6,950 bases of DNA from an uncultured Spartobacteria bacterium (GTDB lineage: Bacteria; Verrucomicrobiota; Verrucomicrobiia; Chthoniobacterales; UBA6821). The position numbers and the translations under genes are program-made. Shown in pieces: positions 1-5,466 of this stretch. Each line of letters opens with the position of its first letter. Position 1 is the first letter of the stretch. The notes beneath the pieces were generated by a model. The model was not told where the DNA came from. It worked only from the letters and a program-made list of their open reading frames with translations, and searched no databases. Location: positions 1 to 6,950 of the forward strand of contig CAIKYN010000293.1 of the NCBI GenBank assembly GCA_903831635.1. Reading direction: 5' to 3'.

Positions 1-384
1 CTCGTAGATCATCTCTTTCTCAATCTGGCGGATACGCTGAGCAATCGCCTGACGGGCAGTCTGAGCTGCAATGCGTCCGAAGTCGCGGGGAGTCACCTCG
101 ATCTCAACCGCTTCACCAACCTGAGCTTCCTTATTGACCAAATGAGCCTTGGCTAGAGTGACCTCCTCCTGAGGGTTGGTGACAGTCTCGACCACCAGAG
201 GTTTGGCAAAGGCACGAATCGCTCCACTCTTCGGATTGATATCAATGCGCACATCGCGGGAATAGGAGAAGCTCTTCTTGGAAGCGGCCACAAGGGCCGA
301 GGAGATCGCCTCGATGAGGGTCTCGCGCTTGATACCTTTTTCACGCTCGAGGTAATCGAGCATGGCAATAAATTCAGAGTTCAT
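1..384 (-). CDS. nusA: Transcription termination/antitermination factor NusA, N-terminal part (cut by window edge)
   Basis: NusA binds RNA polymerase in the cytoplasm and modulates pausing, Rho-dependent and intrinsic termination, and antitermination. The visible 128 codons are the RNAP-binding N-terminal domain. The start reads MNSEFIAMLDYLEREKG, followed by an ETLIEAISSALVAASKK helix and the family signature DFGRIAAQTARQAIAQRIR near residues 100-118, then EKEMIYE at the edge. The S1 and KH RNA-binding domains would lie beyond the left edge. I chose the ATG at 384 because its alignment with the usual NusA N-terminus (MNKEI...) is natural. A second in-frame ATG at codon 8 is possible, and neither has a strong Shine-Dalgarno. 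The gene is first in its transcript here. No rimP precedes it, although rimP-nusA is the usual order in many bacteria. The identity is secure from the signature. Confidence 0.96.
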   Translation of the reverse strand, partial: MNSEFIAMLDYLEREKGIKRETLIEAISSALVAASKKSFSYSRDVRIDINPKSGAIRAFAKPLVVETVTNPQEEVTLAKAHLVNKEAQVGEAVEIEVTPRDFGRIAAQTARQAIAQRIRQIEKEMIYE

Positions 385-447
385 GGCAATAGAAATTCCC
401 GACGCACTGGTCAGGAAGTATTCCAAGACAGTATGTCGGGGTTGTTG

Positions 448-476
448 ACTATGCAGGATCGCTTCCATCGGGTCAA
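448..476 (-). promoter_or_regulatory. Candidate sigma70-type promoter of nusA
   Basis: On the minus strand TTGACC (476-471) is followed after 17 bp by CATAGT (453-448). This matches 5/6 and 4/6 of the -35 and -10 consensus and would give a leader of roughly 55-60 nt before the nusA ATG at 384. The same segment contains an inverted repeat, GTTGAC at 444-449 and GTCAAC at 472-477, which could be an operator or simply two opposed -35-like boxes. This is inferred from motif matching only. Confidence 0.4.
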
Positions 477-581
477 CTGAAAGAACAGCGAAAAGGTTAT
501 TAGAGTGAAGCCTTTCTCAACATTCTCTTTGACCTCACTGGATCGTAAATCCATCCTCCGCATCCACGTCACGAGGTTTTC

Positions 582-2144
582 ATGTCCAGATCCCCTCACT
601 CATCCAACTCCACCCCATCCCTCTCTTGGATGAACTCTACCCGGTGGTTTTGGGGGATCCTCGCTCTCGTGACCCTCTGGAAGGTCCTCGCCGCCTCGAA
701 GTTGGGCCTGATTTTCGATGAGTGCTACTACTGGGAATGGTCACTCCACCCCCAAGCCTGCTATTTCGACCATCCTCCCCTCACCGCCTGGTTGATCGCT
801 TCGGCGCGCATGCTTCTGGGACACACAACTCTCGCCGTCAGGATCTGGGCCATTGTTGGGGGGATCATTCTAGCATTGGCAGGTAGGGAACTCGGAAAAG
901 ATCTCTTCGGTCAAGAGGCGGGAAACCGAGCTGGCGTCCTTCTACTTCTGGCCCCGATCTTCGCCGGCAATGCCCTACTGATGACTCCCGACACCTTCCT
1001 CATCCCGGCATGGGCTTGTGCAGTGCTGTCTGCCTGGAAGGGATATCGTGATGGAGGTAGCTTGGCATGGTGGGCTGCGGCCGGCACGGCAGCAGGCATC
1101 GGAATGCTCTCCAAGTATACGATGGTTCTCTTCTTTGGGGCTCTTCTGATGCTCTGGGTATTGAGTCCCGGCAAACGCCGCACACTCCTGCCTGGTGTCA
1201 TGATCGCAGGAGTACTGACCTCGGTGATCTTCCTCCCCGTGCTTTGGTGGAACAGCCAGCACGACTGGGTCTCGTTCACCCATCAACTCCATCATGGATT
1301 TAGAAACGAGCATCGAACGCTGATCAATTTTCAGAACCTGAGCGACTACAGTGCCTTCCTGATTGTCTTGGTCTCTCCGATTCTGGGGCTTCTCTGCTTC
1401 CGGACAGCCGCAACACGCATGAAGGATTCGCGCTTCCTTTTCTTGGGAGTCTTTTTCTGGATCGTCGTGGTCTTCTTCGGATACTCGGCCGCCAAGGCTC
1501 ACATCGAGGCAAACTGGCCGATGGCGGCGTTTGTCACGGCTTTAATCATGGTTGCGGGAGACTGGGAGAATTACGGAGCGGGATGGAGGAAGACAGCCAT
1601 CATTGTGCTATTGATTGCCGACTTGGGAGCCGTTCTCGGCGTCTCCAACCTGCTGCTCCCCAAGAACTCACCGCTCTCCATCAGGAACTTCTCTCCCGAC
1701 CTTTCCTTTATGGGGAAAGTTCCGGGTCTGTCCCTGCTTGAGGCTCCGGCGAAACAGGGATTATCCGATTTTCAAACCCGCATTGAAGAGTTCCTGGGGC
1801 CCGAGGCTGCGGCAAAGACCATCGAGGAAAACTTCCGCATCTCGGGAGCCGACTTTATCTGCCTCTCCACCTACCAACTCACTGGAGTGATGGCATTCTA
1901 CGCCCCGTCGCTGGAGCCCCTCCTCTGGCTGCCGGATCATGGCCGCTCACGCTTTCCCTGGATCAGTGACAGGGAATGGGCTGGAAAGACAGCCCTGCTC
2001 GCAGCATGGCCTCGCATCTATAACTGCTCTCAGGATCTCTTCTCCGAGTTTTCCACACAATACCCTGTCTTGATACCTGGTACGAGAAGCCCGCTTTTTC
2101 TATCGATCGGCAAATCTTACAAACCCGAGAATGCGACCCCTTAA
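582..2144 (+). CDS. GT39/ArnT-type polytopic membrane glycosyltransferase
   Basis: This 520-residue integral membrane protein belongs to the PMT/ArnT superfamily of GT-C glycosyltransferases, which move a sugar from a polyprenyl-phosphate donor to an acceptor outside the cytoplasmic membrane. After a short Ser/Pro-rich N-terminus and a first membrane helix (about 22-41), the first outer loop carries the acidic pair D46-E47 in the FDECYYWEW motif. It is followed by YFDHPPL (61-67), the hallmark of this family, in which the loop Asp is catalytic. About ten hydrophobic segments follow to about residue 355 (for example AIVGGIILALAG and FLGVFFWIVVVFFG). A soluble, probably periplasmic, C-terminal part of about 160 residues comes last. 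The ATG at 582 is preceded by ACGAGG with 5-nt spacing, which favours it over Met17. The acceptor (lipid, glycan or protein) cannot be told. The gene stands alone, with no neighbouring envelope genes. It converges on the lipoprotein gene, with a hairpin between them. Confidence 0.9.
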   Translation: MSRSPHSSNSTPSLSWMNSTRWFWGILALVTLWKVLAASKLGLIFDECYYWEWSLHPQACYFDHPPLTAWLIASARMLLGHTTLAVRIWAIVGGIILALAGRELGKDLFGQEAGNRAGVLLLLAPIFAGNALLMTPDTFLIPAWACAVLSAWKGYRDGGSLAWWAAAGTAAGIGMLSKYTMVLFFGALLMLWVLSPGKRRTLLPGVMIAGVLTSVIFLPVLWWNSQHDWVSFTHQLHHGFRNEHRTLINFQNLSDYSAFLIVLVSPILGLLCFRTAATRMKDSRFLFLGVFFWIVVVFFGYSAAKAHIEANWPMAAFVTALIMVAGDWENYGAGWRKTAIIVLLIADLGAVLGVSNLLLPKNSPLSIRNFSPDLSFMGKVPGLSLLEAPAKQGLSDFQTRIEEFLGPEAAAKTIEENFRISGADFICLSTYQLTGVMAFYAPSLEPLLWLPDHGRSRFPWISDREWAGKTALLAAWPRIYNCSQDLFSEFSTQYPVLIPGTRSPLFLSIGKSYKPENATP

Positions 2145-2148
2145 TAAC

Positions 2149-2173
2149 GCCCCCTAAGAATTTCTTAGGAGGC
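2149..2173. terminator. Bidirectional stem-loop between convergent genes
   Basis: A 12-bp stem with one mismatch (C2152/A2170) surrounds a centre at 2161. Its core is the near-palindrome CCTAAGAATTTCTTAGG (2153-2169), extended by GCC/GGC outer pairs. It fills the 40-bp gap between the stop codons at 2144 (plus) and 2185 (minus), the usual place for a shared terminator. No long T-tract follows on either strand. Minus-strand transcripts meet GTTATT soon after the stem, so termination strength is uncertain. Confidence 0.7.
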
Positions 2174-2184
2174 CGTAAATCAAA

Positions 2185-3318
2185 TCAGGGAGCGATCGTT
2201 TCGACGTAGGTGAACTTGCCGTTTTTCACCTGAAGCATCACTGCGGGCTTGGTCGGGTTGCGATGCTCATCAAGGGTGATCTTGCCCGTAACGCCCGGGA
2301 AATCCTTCGTCGCCGCGATGGCTGCATTGACCTTTGCCGGATCAGTCGTGCCGGCACGCTTCATGGCATCGGCCAAGAGGCGCAAGGCATCGTAACCGAG
2401 AGCCACCATGGCGTCGGGATCCTGATTGTATTTCTTGCGGTAGGCATCCACGAAAGCCACGACCTGAGGATCTGTGCTCTGATTGGAAAAGTGGTTGGAG
2501 AAATAGCACCCCTCAACGGCCGCTCCGCCGACACCCACAAGTTCCGAGGAATCCCAACCATCGCCACCGATGAAGGGAACGGTGATTCCCAACTGACGAG
2601 CCTGTCGAATAATCAGAGGCGCCTCGGTGTAGTAGGCGGGCAGGAAGACAACATCGGGATTCGCCGACTTGATCGCGGTCAACTGGGCGCTGAAATCTTT
2701 GTCCCCGCCGCTGTAACTCTGCTCTCCCGTGATCACGCCCCCCTCCTTGAGGAACTCCTGCTTGAAGCTTTTGGCAAGTCCGAGACTGTAATCCTTGGAG
2801 ACATCGGTGATGATGGCCGCCTTCTTTGCCCCGAGTTTACTCGCAAATTTTGCACAGACCGTTCCTTGGAAAGGATCGATGAAGCAGACCCTGAAGATAT
2901 GATCTCCGGTCTCAGTTACCTTTTCGTTGGTTGAAGCCGGGGAGATCATGGGGATTCCGCTCCGCTGCGCTATCGGGGCAGCCTCCAGGGAGCGCCCCGA
3001 AGCGACTTCACCGATGAGGGCAACCACCTTGTCCCGGGTGATCAACTCCCTCACGGCCGTTGAAGTCTCACCCGGCTTCGACTGATTATCCTTGGTGATC
3101 ATCCGAATCGGCTGGCCCAGCACTCCGCCCGAGCCATTGATTTCATCAAGGGCAAGCTGAACGCCCTTGTCCGTGCTCTGACCGAAGGTCGCCTGCCCGC
3201 CTGTCAGCGAGGCGAACTGACCAACGGGGATGCCAACCTCCTGCTTTTTATTGCAGGAAGAAGCGGCGACGCAGAATAATACAAAGGCAAGTGCAAGGGG
3301 GCGCTGGGAAAACTTCAT
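2185..3318 (-). CDS. Branched-chain amino-acid ABC transporter substrate-binding lipoprotein (LivJ/LivK family)
   Basis: This is a periplasmic solute receptor of the Peripla_BP_6 / type I binding-protein fold, which captures leucine-type amino acids or related small solutes for an ABC permease. From the ATG at 3318 the 377-residue product starts MKFSQRPLALAFVLFCVAAS, a basic n-region and hydrophobic core ending in a relaxed lipobox (ASSC) with Cys22 as probable lipid anchor. Family hallmarks follow: VGQFASLTGGQATFGQ, GVQLALDEINGSGGVLGQ, ALIGEVASG, IPMISPASTN, AAIITDVSKDYS and a C-terminal ALGYDALRLLADAM. The frame is open further upstream to a TTG at 3354, but that start would put 12 extra residues before the signal peptide, so I reject it. 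No permease (LivH/M) or ATPase (LivG/F) genes are in the window, so this receptor is an orphan here. The 157-residue ORF upstream on the same strand ends 48 bp away. The family is certain, the ligand is not. Confidence 0.93.
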   Translation of the reverse strand: MKFSQRPLALAFVLFCVAASSCNKKQEVGIPVGQFASLTGGQATFGQSTDKGVQLALDEINGSGGVLGQPIRMITKDNQSKPGETSTAVRELITRDKVVALIGEVASGRSLEAAPIAQRSGIPMISPASTNEKVTETGDHIFRVCFIDPFQGTVCAKFASKLGAKKAAIITDVSKDYSLGLAKSFKQEFLKEGGVITGEQSYSGGDKDFSAQLTAIKSANPDVVFLPAYYTEAPLIIRQARQLGITVPFIGGDGWDSSELVGVGGAAVEGCYFSNHFSNQSTDPQVVAFVDAYRKKYNQDPDAMVALGYDALRLLADAMKRAGTTDPAKVNAAIAATKDFPGVTGKITLDEHRNPTKPAVMLQVKNGKFTYVETIAP

Positions 3319-3366
3319 GTGTCGAAGAGTAAAAAGGGGAAACCCGGATGCCAAGTATGGATCGGA

Positions 3367-3840
3367 TTAAAAAAGTTCTGACTGTGAAGACTCCTGTGAT
3401 GAAAAATCAGCAAAGATTTGATCGATCCTGGAATCAGTTGCCAATCCGAAAAGCGGTGCCCCAATCAGCGGCATTCTGGAATGCTGAAAGCGCTGCATCT
3501 CCACATTCGTGGCTGCCCGTGTGATGATTTTCACAAGCGGGAAAACCGGTTTTTGCAGCGGATGCGATGAGTATTCCGAAACTTGTCCGTGGATCACCCC
3601 CCGTAAAAAAAGTCCCTCTGTTACATCATCCCAGACCGGCTTTCGGGAGAAATCGGATCGTTCCGCGAAGCGATCAACGGGAAGTTCCAGAAGTCGCCCC
3701 CCATTGCGGAGCCACCATTCCAGAGATTCATTACGGGCAAAACCGGCCCAGACATGCCGCTCAATCCCCCGTTCCGAGCGACCGATGACGTCACATCCCG
3801 GCTTGAACGTCCTCTTCTTAAATTGAAAAAAGGAGCACAT
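3367..3840 (-). CDS. Hypothetical protein, 157 residues, starting just downstream of tRNA-Ser
   Basis: I do not recognise this protein. It looks coding because the composition is balanced (Trp, Phe, Glu and Asp spread along the length, for example HVWAGFARNESLEWWLRNGG at 29-48 and RLLELPVDRFAERSDFSR at 49-66). Antisense frames give only Ser/Arg/Pro-rich strings. There is no signal peptide, membrane segment or familiar motif. The C-terminus (about 146-157) is Ser/Glu/Gln-rich. The ATG at 3840 lies 6 nt after the tRNA-Ser CCA end, with no Shine-Dalgarno, and the first 15 residues (FFQFKKRTFKPG) fit poorly with the rest. The true start may therefore be a non-ATG codon further in, or the gene may have lost its N-terminus. 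It sits 48 bp upstream of the binding-protein gene on the same strand, so co-transcription from the tRNA promoter is possible. Confidence 0.5.
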   Translation of the reverse strand: MCSFFQFKKRTFKPGCDVIGRSERGIERHVWAGFARNESLEWWLRNGGRLLELPVDRFAERSDFSRKPVWDDVTEGLFLRGVIHGQVSEYSSHPLQKPVFPLVKIITRAATNVEMQRFQHSRMPLIGAPLFGLATDSRIDQIFADFSSQESSQSELF

Positions 3841-3846
3841 GGAAAA

Positions 3847-3938
3847 TGGCGGAAGGGGCGGGATTCGAACCCGCGGTGGGAATTACCCCACGTTCGATTT
3901 CGAGTCGAGTGCCTTAAACCGGGCTCAGCCACCCTTCC
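3847..3938 (-). tRNA. tRNA-Ser (anticodon CGA), CCA encoded
   Basis: A complete class II tRNA is read on the minus strand. The acceptor 5' strand GGAAGGG (3938-3932) pairs with CCCTTCC (3857-3851), with discriminator G at 3850 and an encoded CCA at 3849-3847. The D arm is GCTGAGCCCGGTTTAAGGC. The anticodon loop CTCGAAA (3904-3898) gives CGA, which reads UCG. The long variable arm pairs GTGGG with CCCAC, and the T arm GCGGG-TTCGAAT-CCCGC is at 3874-3858. The long variable arm and G discriminator are serine hallmarks. The top pair of the anticodon stem (27-43) is a C/A mismatch, a small oddity shared by the truncated copies. Everything but the 3' 15 body nucleotides is duplicated in tandem upstream. 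A T6 run lies about 18 nt beyond the CCA, without a stem. Confidence 0.95.
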
Positions 3939-3955
3939 TAAAAACTGGGATGTGC

Positions 3956-3983
3956 ACAATAACTGCATACTGAAGGAGGTCAA
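3956..3983 (-). promoter_or_regulatory. Promoter of the intact tRNA-Ser gene (copy A)
   Basis: On the minus strand TTGACC (3983-3978) and TATTGT (3961-3956) are separated by 16 bp. The predicted start would be near 3949, about 11 nt before the tRNA 5' end at 3938, which is typical spacing for a bacterial tRNA gene. The element is inside the tandem repeat, so it is also present in the two upstream copies. Confidence 0.6.
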
Positions 3984-4008
3984 GTTTTGCCTGTTACTTG
4001 GGTTCTCA

Positions 4009-4097
4009 CCCTCCCCTGCGGGGCGGGATGATCCTCGCAGTGCGAGGCTCTGGAGTTTGGCTTCGCTTATCTCAAATGCCATTGATCATGGCATGCC
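4009..4097. other. Cluster of three hairpins in repeat unit A, partly decayed in unit B
   Basis: Three palindromes occur in a row. CCCTCCCC/GGGGCGGG at 4009-4027 has one mismatch and a 3-nt loop. CCTCGCA-G-TGCGAGG is at 4033-4047. TGCCAT-TGATC-ATGGCA at 4077-4093 overlaps GGCATGCC (4090-4097). The equivalent of the second in unit B (about 4268-4281) has lost pairing by two substitutions and a deletion, and the first is weakened. The third is intact in both. They lie upstream of the tRNA promoter and next to the repeat junction. Confidence 0.6.
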
Positions 4098-4099
4098 AG

Positions 4100-4173
4100 T
4101 CGAACCCGCGGTGGGAATTACCCCACGTTCGATTTCGAGTCGAGTGCCTTAAACCGGGCTCAGCCACCCTTCC
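4100..4173 (-). pseudogene. 3'-truncated tRNA-Ser(CGA) fragment, copy B
   Basis: The 74 nt are identical to the first 74 nt of the intact tRNA-Ser: acceptor 5' strand, D arm, CGA anticodon arm, variable arm and half of the T arm. The sequence then leaves the tRNA inside the T-loop after GGTTCGA and runs into the flank beginning CTGGCATGCC. The 3' T-stem strand, acceptor 3' strand and CCA are absent, so it cannot fold as a normal tRNA. It keeps its own promoter copy. Confidence 0.9.
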
Positions 4174-4190
4174 TAAAAACTGGGACGTGC

Positions 4191-4218
4191 ACAATAACTG
4201 CATACTGAAAGAGGTCAA
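4191..4218 (-). promoter_or_regulatory. Promoter copy B in front of the truncated tRNA fragment
   Basis: TTGACC (4218-4213) and TATTGT (4196-4191) are conserved exactly as in copy A, with the same 16-bp spacing. Transcription would begin about 11 nt before fragment B and could read on toward the intact tRNA. Confidence 0.5.
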
Positions 4219-4333
4219 GTTTTGCCTGTTACTTGGGTTCTCCCCCTCCTCTGCGGGACGGGATGATACTCGCTGTGCGGGCTCTGGAGTTTGGCTTCGC
4301 TTGTCTCAAATGCCATTGATCATGGCATGCCAG

Positions 4334-4407
4334 TCGAACCCGCGGTGGGTATTACCCCATTTTCGATTTCTAGTCGAGTGCCTCAAACCGTGCTCAGCCA
4401 CCCTTCC
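4334..4407 (-). pseudogene. 3'-truncated, diverged tRNA-Ser fragment, copy C
   Basis: This is the same 74-nt tRNA-Ser 5' part with six substitutions relative to the intact gene. One changes the anticodon loop from CTCGAAA to CTAGAAA (CGA to AGA), and others hit the variable arm and D loop. It is also cut in the T-loop. It is the most decayed member of the array. Confidence 0.88.
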
Positions 4408-4424
4408 AAAAAACTGGAACATGC

Positions 4425-4452
4425 ATAATACCTGCATACTGAAGAAGGCCAA
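4425..4452 (-). promoter_or_regulatory. Degenerate promoter copy C
   Basis: The equivalents of the two boxes are TTGGCC (4452-4447) and TATTAT (4430-4425). The -10 is closer to consensus than in A and B, while the -35 has lost its A. Activity cannot be judged from sequence. Homology to the other units ends just upstream of this box. Confidence 0.3.
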
Positions 4453-4494
4453 GACCTCCCACCAAACCCAAACGGGGAAATCGCTTGAACCAAC

Positions 4495-4878
4495 CTACTT
4501 TGACCAATTCAGCGCACCCTTCTTGATGGCGTAAATATACCCAACAAAAAGAATGACCGAAAAGGTGACAAGGGTCCAAAGGATGCCGATTCCATACTGC
4601 AACAAATACTCACGATAAACGATTGACCAAGGATAGAGGAAAACGATTTCAATATCGAACAGAATGAACAACATCGCCACCAAGTAAAATTTAACGCTGA
4701 AGCGTGGTTGGGCACCCTTTTCCGGAAGCATGCCGCACTCGTACGCGACATCTTTTACTCCTGAACGGGTACCAACGCGACCAAGGAGCAAACTGGCAAT
4801 CCAAGTTGTCAGAGCCAACGCCACGCAGACACCGATATGAATCAGAAGGGAACCGTAACTACTCAGAGCGCTATCCAT
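4495..4878 (-). CDS. nuoA: NADH-quinone oxidoreductase subunit A (complex I, ND3-type)
   Basis: NuoA is a small membrane subunit of respiratory complex I, located at the junction of the hydrophilic and membrane arms. The 127-residue length is normal for the family. Three membrane helices are visible (about 10-32, 64-84 and 93-117). The conserved loop YECGMLPEKG precedes RFSVKFYLVAMLFILFDIE and FLYPW, including the acidic FDIE residues inside the second helix. The start ATG at 4878 has no clear Shine-Dalgarno. nuoA normally opens a nuoA-N operon, but here nothing resembling nuoB follows on its 3' side. After a 41-bp gap comes the tRNA-Ser repeat array. The H1-like gene ends 42 bp upstream on the same strand, so the two could share a transcript. 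The identity is secure, and the isolation from nuoB is notable. Confidence 0.95.
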   Translation of the reverse strand: MDSALSSYGSLLIHIGVCVALALTTWIASLLLGRVGTRSGVKDVAYECGMLPEKGAQPRFSVKFYLVAMLFILFDIEIVFLYPWSIVYREYLLQYGIGILWTLVTFSVILFVGYIYAIKKGALNWSK

Positions 4879-4920
4879 GAGATGAAGGAATCTTTCGTGC
4901 TAAATGTTAATCGTTAAAGC

Positions 4921-5466
4921 TTACCGCTTCGCGACTTTCTTGACCGCCTTGCTTGACTTCACAACTTTTACGGCAGCCTTCTTAACGACTTTTGTCACAA
5001 TCGCTTTCTTGACGACAGGCTTGGGTGCAGGAGCAGTCTTCTTCGCAGGAGCAGCTTTAACGGCTTTGGCGACTGGTTTGACGGCAACTTTTTTAGTGGG
5101 AGTCTTGGTAGCAGGTTTCTTGATTGCGGAAACAGTTGCAGGCTTGATGGAAACAACTCCTGGCACCTGAGGGGCAGGAAGCGGTTCCTCGGGTGCGATC
5201 GCATTGGCCAAGGAGGCAAGGCCTTTATACTTCTTGCCGCTTTTCTTCACCATGTTGCGGGAAACAAGATGCTGAAGCTTCTCGTAAGCACGCAGGCGGA
5301 GCATTTCCTCTCCACCACTTGCGGCATTGCGCTTCTTCAAACGGTCGTGAACGACATCGAAGAGTTGCTTGAACTCAAAGGAAGCCCCCTTCTTGGAAAG
5401 AACTGCTACCAGTTCCTCAGTGACCAGATCGGGGAGTCTGCGGGAGAAGGCACTTTTGCGTTGCAT
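4921..5466 (-). CDS. Histone H1-like basic protein with winged-helix-like N-terminal domain
   Basis: This 181-residue protein is probably nucleoid-associated. Residues 1-90 form a compact-looking domain: helices around 11-25, 29-47 and 53-70, then NMVKKSGKKYKGL (71-83), which resembles the beta-wing of a winged helix. Residues 91-106 are a Pro-rich hinge (APEEPLPAPQVPG). Residues 107-181 are a tail built almost only of Lys, Ala, Val, Pro and Thr, with repeated KK.A.K patterns, as in bacterial H1-like proteins and eukaryotic H1 tails that bind DNA without sequence specificity. The ATG at 5466 is the only start after an in-frame stop upstream. Its own Shine-Dalgarno is absent, and a good AGGTGA (5493-5488) is instead spaced for an out-of-frame ATG at 5480. 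It lies 42 bp upstream of nuoA. The tail is certain, while the winged-helix assignment is my inference. Confidence 0.8.
   Translation of the reverse strand: MQRKSAFSRRLPDLVTEELVAVLSKKGASFEFKQLFDVVHDRLKKRNAASGGEEMLRLRAYEKLQHLVSRNMVKKSGKKYKGLASLANAIAPEEPLPAPQVPGVVSIKPATVSAIKKPATKTPTKKVAVKPVAKAVKAAPAKKTAPAPKPVVKKAIVTKVVKKAAVKVVKSSKAVKKVAKR

Larger units (their letters stand above)
3865..4453. repeat. Tandem array of about 2.5 copies, 234-235 bp period, containing tRNA-Ser 5' part plus promoter and flank
   Basis: Unit A spans 3865-4099 (235 bp), unit B 4100-4333 (234 bp) and partial unit C 4334-4453 (120 bp). Each begins at TCGAACCCGCGGTGGG, which on the minus strand is the T-arm of tRNA-Ser cut inside the T-loop. 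Each then contains 74 nt of tRNA, the tRNA promoter and, in A and B, a hairpin-rich flank ending GGCATGCCAG. A and B differ by 8 substitutions and one deletion, all outside the tRNA part. C differs from A at 6 of 74 tRNA positions and 8 of the next 46. C stops resembling the others after the -35 box. Only unit A is continuous with the 3' end of the tRNA. The array fills the 556-bp gap between the tRNA and nuoA. No protein gene is supported here. Confidence 0.95.

Noticed and set aside
153..599. Minus-strand frames at 153-368 and 411-599
   Set aside because: The first is out of frame within nusA. The second crosses the nusA promoter and has low-information composition.
911..1502. Minus- and plus-strand frames of 61-175 residues inside the glycosyltransferase gene
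   Set aside because: They are overlapping shadows of the membrane protein, with Pro/Arg/Ser/His-rich composition and no start signals.
2263..2934. Plus-strand 223-residue frame
   Set aside because: It lies wholly antisense to the LivJ/LivK-type lipoprotein, whose family motifs are unmistakable. It is a shadow frame.
3621..4082. Minus-strand 153-residue frame across the tRNA-Ser gene
   Set aside because: It runs through the whole tRNA and its promoter, and overlaps the better 157-residue frame. The codon content looks random.
3865..4453. CRISPR array or integrase att-site array as explanation of the repeats
   Set aside because: The repeats are 234-235 bp with no unique spacers and no cas or integrase gene. 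The duplicated tRNA portion is the 5' part, whereas att sites usually restore the tRNA 3' end.
3754..4534. Plus-strand frames (3754-4152 and 3998-4534) encoding a repeated protein with DSNPRWELPHVRFRVECLKP-type blocks
   Set aside because: This is the antisense translation of tRNA-Ser and its truncated copies. The repeat is open only because 234 is divisible by three. Such tRNA-antisense frames are a known source of spurious database proteins.
4904..5170. Plus-strand 88-residue frame rich in Ala/Thr/Phe
   Set aside because: It is the antisense of the Lys/Ala tail of the H1-like gene and is explained by that repetitive coding.
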